38,071 nucleotides of DNA from an uncultured Rhodopila sp. (GCF_903944925.1 NZ_CAJATU010000060.1:1-38071), one strand, 5' to 3'. Counted from the stretch's first letter, positions 7,943 to 16,297 are shown. Numbers and translations: made by a program. The notes: a model not told the origin generated them from the sequence alone.

Positions 7943-8467
7943 CTAAACCCGCCCCCGCGCCCGCAGCCAGATCATCAGCAGTGCGTCATAGGGCAGCGCC
8001 GGGGTTTCGCGCAGCCGCCAGAACCAGCGCAGCGACCGTCGCGTCGCCGCCGGGACCGGGGGTGGCGGACAGGCATGCGCCCGGATGCCGGCGAGTCGCA
8101 GCAGCAACAGGCAGCGCGGCAAGTGATACGCGCTGGTGCAGGCATACACGCGGGCAGCGCCGAAGGTCCGGACCATGCGGGTGACCGCGCAAACCGACGA
8201 CAGCGTGTCGGTGCCGGTTTCCTCTGTCCGGATCGCCGTTTCCGGATACCCTGCATCGATCAGTTGCCGCGCCATCACCGCCGCCTCGGCATCGCCGTGC
8301 AGCCCCTTGGCACCCGTCGGAATGAACAGCGGACGGGCGAAGCGCGCGCCGAAGCGGGCCGCCGCAGCGACGCGATGGCGCAAGGTCGGGCTGGGGGTCC
8401 CGTCCGGCCGCACCGCCGCGCCGAAGATGACGATGATGGCGTCCGGGCCCTGCGGGTTGACTTTCAT
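7943..8467 (-). CDS. YdcF/SanA-type DUF218 protein
   Basis: 174 aa with the DUF218 layout: strand 'AIIVIFGAAVRPDGTPSPTL' (GA-x4-GxPS), 'RHRVAAAARFG', then 'LFIPTGAKG', 'EAAVMARQLIDAGYPETAI', 'EETGTDTLSSV' and 'YACTSAYHLPRCLLLLR'. The family includes E. coli YdcF, SanA and ElyC, linked to envelope or vancomycin-sensitivity phenotypes; biochemistry is known poorly. No signal peptide or N-terminal membrane helix is visible, unlike SanA/ElyC, so this is a short cytosolic YdcF-like form. Three-codon choices of start make no difference to the domain. It is convergent with the FYDLN gene and divergent from the ketopantoate-reductase-like gene, so it is monocistronic. Confidence 0.82.
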   Translation of the reverse strand: MKVNPQGPDAIIVIFGAAVRPDGTPSPTLRHRVAAAARFGARFARPLFIPTGAKGLHGDAEAAVMARQLIDAGYPETAIRTEETGTDTLSSVCAVTRMVRTFGAARVYACTSAYHLPRCLLLLRLAGIRAHACPPPPVPAATRRSLRWFWRLRETPALPYDALLMIWLRARGRV

Positions 8468-8513
8468 CTAAAGCGTTTCTCATGCTGACCGGCGGTCTCG
8501 GGGGTTCGGCGGA

Positions 8514-9578
8514 ATGAACAGGCGCATCGCGATCATCGGGGCCGGAGCCGTCGGCGGCTATGCGGGTGCTCATATGGCAGCGGCGGGGCACGACGTCACC
8601 TTGATCGATGCGTGGCCGCAGCATGTCGACACCATGCAGGCGCACGGCCTGAAAATCTCCGGCATGACCGCGGCGGAGGGGCTGAGTGTGCGGGTCAACG
8701 CTATGCATGTGACGGACGTTCAGTCGCTGGCGAAGCAGCGGCCGATCGACATCGCCTTCATTGCGGTAAAGTCCTACGACACGGTGTGGGCGGCGACCTT
8801 GATCCGGCAGTATCTGTCGGCCTCCGGCTGCATGGTGTCGATGCAGAACTGCATCAACGAGGAGCGGGTGGCGGCGGTTGCCGGCTGGGGCCGCACGCTG
8901 GGGTGCATCGTCACCGGCGGCATCGGCGTCGATCTGTATCAACCCGGGCATATCCGCCGCGGCTACGCCAGGCGGCCCGACATCGTGTCGTTTTACGTCG
9001 GTGAGCCGAGCGGCCGGATCACCCGCCGGGCGCGGGAGATCGCCGCGATCCTGGGCTGCGTGGACACGGCCAGCGCGACCGACAATCTATGGGGCGAGCG
9101 CTGGACCAAGCTGTGCGTCAACGGCATGCGCAATGGCGTGTCAGCCGCCACCGGCCTGGGCGGCAACGCGCGCGACCGTCACGACGCGGTGCGCCGGATC
9201 TGCATCCAATTGGGCGGCGAGGCGGTGCGGGTCGGGCAGAAGCTCGGCTACCGGCTGGGCAATGTGGGGGCGTTGCCTTTCGAAACGCTTGCGCGCGCGA
9301 TGGAAGGCCACCCGGGCTGCTACGCAGAGATCGAGCGGCTGATGACGGAGGGCGGCGCGGCCCAGGCGGAACGAAGCGACGATCAGCGGCCGTCGATGGC
9401 GCAGGACATGGAAAAAGGCCGCCGCACCGAGATCGAGTTCATGAATGGCTTCATAGCCTTGGAGGGCGCCCGGGTCGGGGTGAAGGCTACGGCGCATGAG
9501 ATGCTGACCCGGCAGGTATTGCGGGTGGAGCGTGGCGAGATCCCGGCGCGGCCGGAGAATGTGCTGGTGAATTGGTGA
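8514..9578 (+). CDS. 2-dehydropantoate 2-reductase family protein
   Basis: NADPH-dependent ketoacid reductase of the PanE/ApbA fold, 354 aa, somewhat longer than E. coli PanE (303). The N-terminal Rossmann motif is 'IAIIGAGAVGGYAGAHMAAA' (GxGxxG at residues 9-14). 'DIAFIAVKSYDT' carries the conserved catalytic-domain Lys, 'QNCINEERVAAV' and 'VTGGIGVDLYQPGHIRRG' follow, and the C-terminal helical domain has 'WTKLCVNGMRNGVSAATG' with the K/N pair and 'PSMAQDMEKGRRTEIEFMNG' with the S-x-x-x-D and E-x-x-x-x-N motifs. The fold assignment is secure. True pantoate synthesis is not: extra length and lone location (no panB or panC) leave a paralogous ketoacid substrate possible. Confidence 0.87.
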   Translation: MNRRIAIIGAGAVGGYAGAHMAAAGHDVTLIDAWPQHVDTMQAHGLKISGMTAAEGLSVRVNAMHVTDVQSLAKQRPIDIAFIAVKSYDTVWAATLIRQYLSASGCMVSMQNCINEERVAAVAGWGRTLGCIVTGGIGVDLYQPGHIRRGYARRPDIVSFYVGEPSGRITRRAREIAAILGCVDTASATDNLWGERWTKLCVNGMRNGVSAATGLGGNARDRHDAVRRICIQLGGEAVRVGQKLGYRLGNVGALPFETLARAMEGHPGCYAEIERLMTEGGAAQAERSDDQRPSMAQDMEKGRRTEIEFMNGFIALEGARVGVKATAHEMLTRQVLRVERGEIPARPENVLVNW

Positions 9579-9661
9579 GGCGGTGGTTGCCTTGCCAGCG
9601 GGGCCGGGCGGTCGGAGCAGTTGAGAAGCTACATTGCTCGGATCGCCATCGGCGGATTTGC

Positions 9662-9980
9662 GTGAGGCCGATCGGCTTCTACATCTACCGTGCGTACAAT
9701 CCGCGCTGGGCATTTGCCCCGGACTCCGGCCTTGGCGCCGCCTCGACCGGGGGCCGCTTCAATCCCCGGGCATGCAGGCGTTCTACACCGCCCGGCAGTT
9801 CGAGACCACGGGGATCGAGGCCCGGCAGGGTTTTCCGTTCAAGGCGCAGCCGATGACGCTATGCGCGTACGAAGTGGATTGGACATTGTCGATCCGACCG
9901 ATCCGGCCACTCGGGGCGGCGCAGCGAGTCACCGCGGCCGATCTCGCCGTGCCGCGGGTTCAGATAGGTGATCCGCAACA
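9662..9980 (+). pseudogene. RES-domain toxin, frameshifted
   Basis: The RES NAD+-degrading toxin fold is spread over shifted frames. Frame A (from GTG 9662) reads 'IGFYIYRAYNPRWAFAPDSG' then 'LGAASTGGRFNP', the N-terminal signature with conserved Arg, Trp and GGRFN. Around 9765 the homology shifts frame: 'SPGMQAFYTARQFETTGIEA' then 'QGFPFKAQPMTLCAYEVD'. Near 9880 it shifts again to 'GLDIVDPTDPATR', and near 9920 back to 'RVTAADLAVP'. The remaining C-terminal part is not recognisable and the last frame runs to 10050. At least three small indels are needed, so this is a decayed gene rather than a sequencing slip. No Xre/MbcA-like antitoxin is visible in the 80 bases before it. Confidence 0.75.
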
Positions 9981-10045
9981 GCCAATCCGCACCGCGCCAC
10001 CCGCCCTCCCGCACACCCCCAACCCCAGCGTCAATCGTGCATTCG

Positions 10046-10075
10046 CTTGACAGATCACGGAGGCATGGGCTTGAT
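10046..10075 (+). promoter_or_regulatory. possible sigma-70 promoter for lepB-rnc-era
   Basis: CTTGACA (10046-10052) matches the alphaproteobacterial -35 box CTTGAC exactly. A 17-base spacer leads to CTTGAT, a weak -10. It lies 55 bases upstream of lepB, and no better candidate is seen in the gap. Confidence 0.3.
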
Positions 10076-10129
10076 CCGCCCGCTTCGCGTGGCCCCCGCC
10101 GCCGCATGTTTTGAAAGACCGTTGCCCCC

Positions 10130-10885
10130 ATGGCGACCAGCAAAGCCAAACCCAGGCAGCAGACCAGCGCCTGGGTCGAAAACATCAAAACCATCTTCTA
10201 CGCCGGGCTGATAGCCATTGGCGTACGGACGGTCTTGTTCGAGCCGTTCAACATCCCCTCGGGCAGCATGATCCCCACCCTGCTCGTCGGCGACTACCTT
10301 TTCGTGTCGAAATACAGCTACGGCTATTCCCGGTTTTCCCTGCCGTTCTCACCGCCGCTGTTCTCCGGCCGGATCTTCGGCGCGCTGCCCAAGCGCGGCG
10401 ACGTGGTGGTGTTCAAATACCCCCACGACACCTCGGTGGACTACATCAAGCGGATCATCGGGCTGCCCGGCGACCGCATCCAGGTGAAAGAGGGCCAACT
10501 TTATATCAACGGCGAGCTCGCCCCCCGCACGCCCGAAGGCAACTACCTGGCCGACGACAACGGCATCAAGATGATGCGCAAGCTCTACGTCGAGACCCTG
10601 CCCAACGGCGTCAAGCACGACATCCTGAAAGAAGGCGACCTCGGCTGGGTCAACAACACCCAGGAATATGTCGTCCCGGCGGACCATGTCTTCGCCATGG
10701 GCGACAACCGCGACAACAGCGCCGACAGCCGCTTCATGGACGGTGTCGGCTACATCCCGCTGGAAAACCTCGTCGGCCGCGCTGAAATCCTGTTCTTCTC
10801 CTACGACTCCGAATACCCGTGGTGGCAATTCTGGGAATGGCCGTTCGAAATCCGCTGGAGCCGGCTGCTCAAGCCCGTGCATTGA
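10130..10885 (+). CDS. lepB: signal peptidase I
   Basis: Inner-membrane serine protease that removes Sec and Tat signal peptides, 251 aa. One N-terminal membrane helix (about residues 20-36, 'KTIFYAGLIAIGVRTVLF') is followed by box B 'NIPSGSMIPTLLVGDYLFVS' with nucleophile S46, and box D 'YIKRIIGLPGDRIQVKEGQL' with general base K107. Box E is 'VFAMGDNRDNSADSRF'. This is the single-helix form typical of alphaproteobacteria rather than the two-helix E. coli form. ATG 10130 follows TTGCCCCC with no strong ribosome site. It is first gene of lepB-rnc-era: rnc begins 13 bases after its stop. Confidence 0.97.
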   Translation: MATSKAKPRQQTSAWVENIKTIFYAGLIAIGVRTVLFEPFNIPSGSMIPTLLVGDYLFVSKYSYGYSRFSLPFSPPLFSGRIFGALPKRGDVVVFKYPHDTSVDYIKRIIGLPGDRIQVKEGQLYINGELAPRTPEGNYLADDNGIKMMRKLYVETLPNGVKHDILKEGDLGWVNNTQEYVVPADHVFAMGDNRDNSADSRFMDGVGYIPLENLVGRAEILFFSYDSEYPWWQFWEWPFEIRWSRLLKPVH

Positions 10886-10898
10886 AAACCGGCAGGGT

Positions 10899-11570
10899 AT
10901 GAGCGAACCGTTCGAAGCGATCCTGGGTCACACATTCAAGCGTCCCGCCCTGCTGAAAGAGGCCCTGACCCATAGCTCCGTCGCGCACAGCCACGGCCGC
11001 AAGCAGGGCTCCAATGAACGCCTGGAATTCATCGGCGACCGCGTGCTCGGCCTGATGATGGCGGAATGGCTGGCCGAACGCTTCCCGCGTGAGCAGGAAG
11101 GCGAGCTTGGTCCCCGCCTCGCGCACCTTGTCTCCCAGCCGGTGCTCGCCCTGGTGGCGGACGGCATCGGCCTCGCCGACGCGCTGTCGGTTGGTCCCGG
11201 CGAGTTCAAGGCCGGCCTGACGAAACGCGCCACGGTGCTGGCGGACGCATTGGAGGCTGCCTTGGGCGCATTGTATCTGGATGGCGGCATCGAGGTCGCC
11301 CGCAGCTTCGTCCGCCGCGCCTGGAACGACGCCATGATCGGCCAGGTGGAACCGCCGAAGGACGCCAAGACCGCCTTGCAGCATTGGGCGCTGAAGCGCG
11401 GCCTCGGCCTGCCGGCCTACGCTGTAACCGGCCGCTCCGGCCCCGAGCATGCGCCGCAGTTCACCATCACGGTGTCGGTCGGGGATATGGACGGCTCCGG
11501 CACCGCCGGCAACAAGCGAGCGGCGGAACAGTTGGCCGCCGAGGCTTTGCTTGCCAGGCTGCCGTCATGA
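10899..11570 (+). CDS. rnc: ribonuclease III
   Basis: Double-strand-specific endoribonuclease that processes rRNA precursors and structured mRNAs; cytosolic, 223 aa. The signature 'NERLEFIGDRVLGLMMAEWL' (residues 39-58) holds the first catalytic Glu and Asp, and 'LADALEAALGALYLDGG' the second Asp/Glu pair. A C-terminal dsRNA-binding domain begins at 'DAKTALQHWALKRGLGLPAY' and ends 'GNKRAAEQLAAEALLARL'. ATG 10899 follows GGCAGGGT. The frame extends upstream into lepB, but that part is a shadow of lepB. The stop overlaps the era start (ATGA), so rnc and era are translationally coupled, as in most proteobacteria. Confidence 0.97.
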   Translation: MSEPFEAILGHTFKRPALLKEALTHSSVAHSHGRKQGSNERLEFIGDRVLGLMMAEWLAERFPREQEGELGPRLAHLVSQPVLALVADGIGLADALSVGPGEFKAGLTKRATVLADALEAALGALYLDGGIEVARSFVRRAWNDAMIGQVEPPKDAKTALQHWALKRGLGLPAYAVTGRSGPEHAPQFTITVSVGDMDGSGTAGNKRAAEQLAAEALLARLPS

Positions 11571-12472
11571 CCCCGCCGTCGCGCTGCGGCTTCGTCGCTA
11601 TCGTCGGCGCGCCGAACGCCGGCAAATCGACGCTGATGAACCGGCTGACCGGGGCGAAACTGTCGATCGTCTCGCCCAAGGCGCAGACCACGCGGTTTCG
11701 GGTGCTCGGCATCCTGATGCGGGCGGAATCGCAGGTGCTGCTGGTGGACACGCCCGGCATCTTCAAGCCGAAGCGCAAGCTCGACCGCGCCATGGTGGCG
11801 GCGGCCTGGAGCGGAGCGGCCGACGCCGATGTAGCGATGCTGATGGTCGATGCGCGCGCCGGGCTGCGTGAGGACGTGCGGGAGATCGCGGCGCAGTTGG
11901 GGGCCTCCGGCCGCCGCTGCTGGCTGGTGCTGAACAAGGTCGACCTGGTGGAGCCTCCGTCGCTGCTGCCGCTGACCGCGGCGCTGACCGCGCTGGCAAA
12001 GTTCGAGGAAACCTTCATGGTCAGTGCCCAGACCGGCGAGGGCATCCGCGCTGTGGCCGACGCGCTGGCCAACGTCGTGCCGGAAGGCCCGTGGTTGTAT
12101 CCGGAAGATGACCTGACCGACCTGCCGGATCGCCTGCTGGCGGCGGAGACGGTGCGCGAACAGATCTTTTTGCAGACGCATGAGGAAGTGCCGTACGGCG
12201 CGACCGTGGAAACCGAGTCCTTCAAGGAGCGCAAGGACGGCTCGGTCCGCATCGAAGTGACGATCTACGTGGCGCGCCCCGGCCACAAGGCTATCCTGAT
12301 TGGCGACAAGGGCAGCAAGATCAAGGCTATCGGCGCGCGTGCCCGGCAGGATCTGGGCGGGCTGCTGGATCGTCCGGTGCACCTGTTCCTCAACGTCAAG
12401 GAACGCAAGGGCTGGGACGAGGAGGGCGCGCGTCTGCGGGCGATCGGCTTGGAAGATCCGGGGAAGGGCTGA
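11567..12472 (+). CDS. era: GTPase Era
   Basis: Ras-like GTPase that binds 16S rRNA and helps 30S ribosome maturation, 301 aa. G1 is 'GAPNAGKSTLMNRLTG', switch I lies in 'SPKAQTTRFRVLG', G3 is 'DTPGIFKPKRKLDRAM' and G4 'LNKVDLV'. The C-terminal KH domain is seen in 'GHKAILIGDKGSKIKAIGAR' and 'HLFLNVKERKGWDEE'. The ATG lies inside the rnc stop (ATGA). recO, which follows era in many bacteria, is instead beside parC at 25126 in this window. Confidence 0.97.
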   Translation: MTPPSRCGFVAIVGAPNAGKSTLMNRLTGAKLSIVSPKAQTTRFRVLGILMRAESQVLLVDTPGIFKPKRKLDRAMVAAAWSGAADADVAMLMVDARAGLREDVREIAAQLGASGRRCWLVLNKVDLVEPPSLLPLTAALTALAKFEETFMVSAQTGEGIRAVADALANVVPEGPWLYPEDDLTDLPDRLLAAETVREQIFLQTHEEVPYGATVETESFKERKDGSVRIEVTIYVARPGHKAILIGDKGSKIKAIGARARQDLGGLLDRPVHLFLNVKERKGWDEEGARLRAIGLEDPGKG

Positions 12473-12502
12473 TTCACCCGGACCGCTCGATTAGTCGTCC
12501 CG

Positions 12503-12521
12503 CTAACCATTTTTTAACCAT
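12503..12521 (+). promoter_or_regulatory. CtrA-like binding box upstream of the chemoreceptor gene
   Basis: CTAA-CCATTTT-TTAACCAT differs by one base from the CtrA full site TTAA-N7-TTAA, and contains both the half site TTAACCAT and its variant CTAACCAT. It is AT-rich in a GC-rich region and lies 62-80 bases upstream of the GTG start at 12583. In alphaproteobacteria CtrA often controls motility and chemotaxis genes, which fits the downstream chemoreceptor. Confidence 0.5.
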
Positions 12522-12582
12522 TCGCCGCTAATCTTCCACGCGTCGTCCGGCAGCACGGCGACGCTTGGAGGAGAGATCCGGC

Positions 12583-14583
12583 GTGGTGGCACACTATACG
12601 CGCTTCCTGTTCTTCAACCGGTCGATCGCGCGCCGGCTGTACCTTATCGTTCTTCTCATGGCGTTCGGCACGCTGGGTATCCTGGCGATCGCCGCCGGAG
12701 AATCCAGCGAAGCCCTGTGGGCAGCGAAGGCTACCGAAACCCGGCATCTGGTTGAGACCGCCTATTCCCTCGTCGCCGACTTCCAGCGGCGCGCCGCGAC
12801 CGGCGAACTGACCGAGGCGGACGCGCAGCAGCAGGCGCTGCTCCGCCTGTCCCGCCTCCGCTACGAGAACGACCAGTATTTCTGGGTCAACGACATGGCC
12901 GGGACGATGCTGATGCATCCGACCACGCCGCAACTCGTCGGCACCAGCGTGCTCGACCTGCGCGATGCCGCCGGTGGCCAGCCGTTCCGCGGCATGATCG
13001 GCGTGGTCACCAGCCAAGGCGCGGGACTCTACCGCTATTACTGGCCGCCGGGTCCAACCGCCCGGCTGAAGCAGAGCTACGTCAAGGGCGTCAGCGGCTG
13101 GAACTGGATCATCGGCAGCGGCGTGTATGTCGGCGACGTGGAGGCGACGGTGCGCGGACTGTTGCTGCGAACCGCCGGTGTCGCGGGCGTCGCATTGGCG
13201 GTGGCACTGCTGGCCGTGGCGTGGCTCGGGCGCGGCATTACCCGGCCCATCGGCGCGATGACCGCCGCGATGCGGCGACTGGCGGCGGGCGACCTGACGG
13301 CGGAGGTGCCGGCCCGCGAACGCAGCGACGAGCTTGGCGAAATGGCCGCCGCGGTGGTGGTGTTCAAGGACAGCATGGTCCGGGAGCACGAACTGACCCT
13401 CGCCGTGCAGCAACAGCAAACCGTGGTGCAGCAGCAGACCCAGGTCGCGCTGGTCGCCATGGCCGACGCCATCGAGGCCGAGGCCGGGCTGGCCCTGGCG
13501 CAGGTGCATGAACGCACCGCGGCGATGACGCAGACGGCGGCGGACATGAGCGGCTCGGCTGCGCGCACCGGGCGCTCGGCGGAGAGTGCCGCGACCGCCG
13601 CCGCGCACGCCACCGAAACGTCGCATAGCGTGGCCAGTGCCGCCGATTTGCTTGCCGCCTCGATCGCCGAAATCGGCGTCGAGGTCGGCCAGGCCGCCGA
13701 GGCCGCCACCCGCGCCGTGACCGCCGGCAGCGAAACGCGCGCCACCATCGAAGCCTTGAATCATCAGGTCGAGCGTATCGGCGCGGTCACCGATGCGATC
13801 AATGACATCGCCCGCAAGACCAACCTGCTGGCGCTCAACGCGACGATCGAGGCGGCGCGGGCGGGCGAGGCGGGCAAGGGCTTCGCCGTGGTGGCCAATG
13901 AGGTGAAGTCGCTGGCGACCCAAACCGCGCGATCGACCGACGACATCAGCCGGCAGATCGCCGACGTGCGCCGGGCCACCGGCGCGGCAGTCACCGCTGT
14001 CGCGCGGATCGAGCAGACCATCGGCGAGATCAACACCATCGCCGGCGGGGTCGCCTCGGCGGTGGAGAAGCAGGCGACCTCGACCATGAGCATCGCATTC
14101 AACGTGACGGAAACCGCGTCGGCCGCGGCCGACATGAGCAATCGTATCCTGGAGGTATCGGCCGAGGCGGAGCAGACCGAACACCATGCCCTGTCGGTGC
14201 GGGAGAACGCCTCGGCGCTGGAACTGGCGGTCGCCGACTTACGGCATGCGGTGATCCGGGTGGTGCGGACATCCACGACGGAGGTCGATCGCCGCCTGGC
14301 CATGCGCCACCCGATCGACCTGCCATGCCGGATCAACGCGGCCGGGGCGGAGCATGACGCCCGGCTGGTCGATTTATCAATGTCCGGCGCGCGGGTGGAC
14401 GATGCGCCGGCACTGCCGGACGGTTCCGCCGGTTCGGTGATCCTGGACGGCGTTGCCTTGCCGTTCGTCGTCCGCACGGCGGATCACCGCGGCTCCTTGC
14501 ATGTGCAGTTCGAGGAAAGTGAAGCCGTCCGGCTGGCGGTGAGCGGACTGCTCGAGCGGTTGCAGCAGCGCCGCGTGGCTTGA
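12583..14583 (+). CDS. methyl-accepting chemotaxis protein with Cache, HAMP and C-terminal PilZ domains
   Basis: Membrane chemoreceptor, 666 aa. First membrane helix at about residues 19-39. A periplasmic single-Cache (sCache_2-like) domain at 45-185 shows '[18 protein letters not shown]' and '[19 protein letters not shown]'. Second helix at 193-213, HAMP at 214-265 ('[20 protein letters not shown]'). The cytoplasmic coiled coil has its conserved tip at 406-445 ('[20 protein letters not shown]'), which docks CheA/CheW. From about 570 a PilZ domain follows with both c-di-GMP motifs: RLAMR (RxxxR) and DLSMSG (D-x-S-x-x-G). A chemoreceptor-PilZ fusion is known from Azospirillum Tlp1. GTG 12583 is chosen because GGAGGAGAG lies 7 bases before it; a TTG at 12565 has no such site. 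No CheR-tether pentapeptide at the C-terminus. The ligand is unknown. Confidence 0.9.
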   Translation: MVAHYTRFLFFNRSIARRLYLIVLLMAFGTLGILAIAAGESSEALWAAKATETRHLVETAYSLVADFQRRAATGELTEADAQQQALLRLSRLRYENDQYFWVNDMAGTMLMHPTTPQLVGTSVLDLRDAAGGQPFRGMIGVVTSQGAGLYRYYWPPGPTARLKQSYVKGVSGWNWIIGSGVYVGDVEATVRGLLLRTAGVAGVALAVALLAVAWLGRGITRPIGAMTAAMRRLAAGDLTAEVPARERSDELGEMAAAVVVFKDSMVREHELTLAVQQQQTVVQQQTQVALVAMADAIEAEAGLALAQVHERTAAMTQTAADMSGSAARTGRSAESAATAAAHATETSHSVASAADLLAASIAEIGVEVGQAAEAATRAVTAGSETRATIEALNHQVERIGAVTDAINDIARKTNLLALNATIEAARAGEAGKGFAVVANEVKSLATQTARSTDDISRQIADVRRATGAAVTAVARIEQTIGEINTIAGGVASAVEKQATSTMSIAFNVTETASAAADMSNRILEVSAEAEQTEHHALSVRENASALELAVADLRHAVIRVVRTSTTEVDRRLAMRHPIDLPCRINAAGAEHDARLVDLSMSGARVDDAPALPDGSAGSVILDGVALPFVVRTADHRGSLHVQFEESEAVRLAVSGLLERLQQRRVA

Positions 14584-14602
14584 ACCAAAGGAGAGAACGA
14601 CG

Positions 14603-15013
14603 ATGCCGTTGATGACCTGGACCGACAAGTTGAGCGTCGGGGTGGCCGTGCTGGACGAAGACCACAGGAAGCTCGTGGCCATGGTGAACGAGCTGTACGA
14701 CGCGATGCAGGCCGGTCACGGCAAGGAAAAGTTGGGCCGCGTGCTGGGCGAGCTGGTAGAATACACCAAAGTGCATTTCGCCCGCGAGGAGACGTTCTTC
14801 TCGCGCACCGGCTATCCGGAGGCGAGCGCACACAAGCAGCACCATGCAGCGCTGACGCGGCAGGTTGTCGACGTGCAGGAGAAGCACGCAGCCGGTCACG
14901 CCGCGACGCTGTCTCTTGAGGTGATGCACTTCCTGCGGGACTGGCTGGTCAAGCACATCCAGGGCAGCGACCAGGCGTACCGGGAGCATCTGAACGGGAA
15001 GGGGATACGCTGA
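14603..15013 (+). CDS. bacteriohemerythrin
   Basis: Small non-heme di-iron oxygen-binding protein, 136 aa. All seven expected iron ligands are present: H21 ('LDEDHRKL'), H58 and E62 ('VHFAREETFF'), H77 and H81 ('AHKQHHAAL'), H118 and D123 ('LVKHIQGSDQ'), along with the N-terminal 'MTWTDKLSVGV' motif. It is a single-domain soluble form like Methylococcus McHr. AAAGGAGAG lies 7-15 bases before ATG 14603, and the gene starts 19 bases after the chemoreceptor stop on the same strand, so the two form an operon. Inference: O2 storage, delivery or sensing linked to the receptor's aerotaxis-like behaviour; direct contact is not shown. Confidence 0.93.
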   Translation: MPLMTWTDKLSVGVAVLDEDHRKLVAMVNELYDAMQAGHGKEKLGRVLGELVEYTKVHFAREETFFSRTGYPEASAHKQHHAALTRQVVDVQEKHAAGHAATLSLEVMHFLRDWLVKHIQGSDQAYREHLNGKGIR

Positions 15014-15095
15014 GCAGGCCATTTTCGGTCCTCATCATGGCCCGGCTTGTTGTTTAGACCAGGCCGTGACTCTGAGAAAACGCGCCTCGGCCCGA

Positions 15096-15980
15096 TCAAT
15101 CCGATTGAACCGTCATCCTGTGCACCGCCGAGCGGCTTTCCCCCGGCGGGATCAGCATCAGCCATGGCTTCTGCACGAACTCGCCGGCGAAGTCTGCAGG
15201 GCTGGCCATGCCGCGCCACGGCTCGATGCATAGGAAGTCCGCACCGGCGCGGGACCACAGGCCGAGTTGTTCGAACCCGTCCCAGGATACCGTCAGCGAC
15301 GGCCCGGTGGCGGCGGCGAAGCGCACCGATCGGCTGGCTGGATGTTCCAGGATCAGCGCATCCGCATCAAACAACGCCTCGGTCAAGGCCAGGCGCCGAC
15401 CGGAGATAGGCGACGGGCGGTTGGCTTCGGTCAGCAGGCCGCCGGCAACGCCGCGCAACGGCGCTGTTTCATCGGCATCGAACGTCAGCGCATAGGCGTC
15501 CTTGGGTTCGCCGGGGACCAGCGGCCAGCGGAACGCCGGGTGGGCGCCCATCGATGCGGGCAGCACCTCCTCCCCGGTGTTCGTCACGGTGTAGGTGATC
15601 TCGAGCGTCGCCTCCGCGATGGCGTAGGCGATCTCGAAACGAAATGCGAAGGGATACATCCCGCGGGTTTGCGCATCGTCGGCCAGCACCAGGCGGCAGC
15701 CTGCGGCGGAGCGTTCGACCCAGGTGAACCGCCGATCGCGGGCGAAGCCGTGCTGTGTCAGGCGATAGCTTCGGCCGTTGTGGATCAGCGTGTCGTCGCG
15801 CAGGCGCCCGACGATCGGAAACAGCACCGGGGCGTGCCGCGGCCAGGCGGGTTCGGCCGGCCAGAGGTAGTCCCGGCCGTTTCCGTCCCGCAGCGCGCAC
15901 AACTCCGCGCCTTGCGCGAGGACACATGCTGTCAGACCGGAGGTTGCGAACTCATGCCGGTGGGGATCATCGCTGGTCAT
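15096..15980 (-). CDS. aldose 1-epimerase family protein (LacX-like)
   Basis: Galactose-mutarotase-like beta-sandwich protein, 294 aa, acting on the anomeric carbon of hexoses or related sugars. Recognisable segments: 'GAELCALRDGNGRDYLWPAE', 'PVLFPIVGRLRDD', 'LTQHGFARDRRFTW' with the conserved HGFAR catalytic His, 'ASMGAHPAFRWPL' with the second His, and 'FLCIEPWRGMASPADF' with the late Glu. These match the LacX/COG2017 subgroup rather than GalM itself. ATG 15980 is selected because AGGAG sits 8 bases upstream; a start at 16022 adds 14 unrelated residues. It is monocistronic and convergent with the hemerythrin gene. Confidence 0.86.
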   Translation of the reverse strand: MTSDDPHRHEFATSGLTACVLAQGAELCALRDGNGRDYLWPAEPAWPRHAPVLFPIVGRLRDDTLIHNGRSYRLTQHGFARDRRFTWVERSAAGCRLVLADDAQTRGMYPFAFRFEIAYAIAEATLEITYTVTNTGEEVLPASMGAHPAFRWPLVPGEPKDAYALTFDADETAPLRGVAGGLLTEANRPSPISGRRLALTEALFDADALILEHPASRSVRFAAATGPSLTVSWDGFEQLGLWSRAGADFLCIEPWRGMASPADFAGEFVQKPWLMLIPPGESRSAVHRMTVQSD

Positions 15981-16036
15981 GCCGGGACTCCTGACGGTGA
16001 GACCTCCGGCTGATACAGGCAATGAGCCACCCCGGG

Positions 16037-16297
16037 CTAGGGGGAGCCTTCATGCGGCGTGTCGGGCCGGTTCGCCTGGTCGGTTTGTTGCTGTGCCGCC
16101 TGGGTCTTCTGGTGCTTGTTGTAGGCGTGCCCGGCGACGCAGCCGCCGATGGCGCCGAGCACCCCGTGATGCGCCATATGGCCGGCGACCGCCCCGGCGA
16201 TGCCGCCGCTCAGGCAGCCGATGGCATGCGCCGGGGCGTTGCCGCCGAGGCCGAAGGCCGCGAGGGTCAGCAGCACAAGTGGAATGCGACGCGTCAT
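16037..16297 (-). CDS. small exported glycine-zipper-like protein
   Basis: 86 aa, no family recognised. A signal peptide is clear: Arg-Arg then 'IPLVLLTLAAFGLGG' and cleavage near 'APAHA-IG'. The mature part holds a Gly/Ala-rich stretch with regular small-residue spacing ('GCLSGGIAGAVAGHMAHHG', 'VLGAIGGCVAGHAYNK'), similar to glycine-zipper segments of outer-membrane lipoproteins, then a polar Gln/His tail. It has two Cys and several His but no lipobox. ATG 16297 has GGAGG 9 bases upstream (CGGAGGTTCGATCGG). It is divergent from the next small secreted protein gene (16482). A role in the periplasm or outer membrane is likely; nothing more specific is supported. Confidence 0.6.
   Translation of the reverse strand: MTRRIPLVLLTLAAFGLGGNAPAHAIGCLSGGIAGAVAGHMAHHGVLGAIGGCVAGHAYNKHQKTQAAQQQTDQANRPDTPHEGSP

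Noticed and set aside
12514..14187. 557-codon minus-strand frame opposite the chemoreceptor
   Set aside because: Gly/Arg/His-rich antisense shadow; the plus strand has Cache, HAMP, signalling tip and PilZ motifs.
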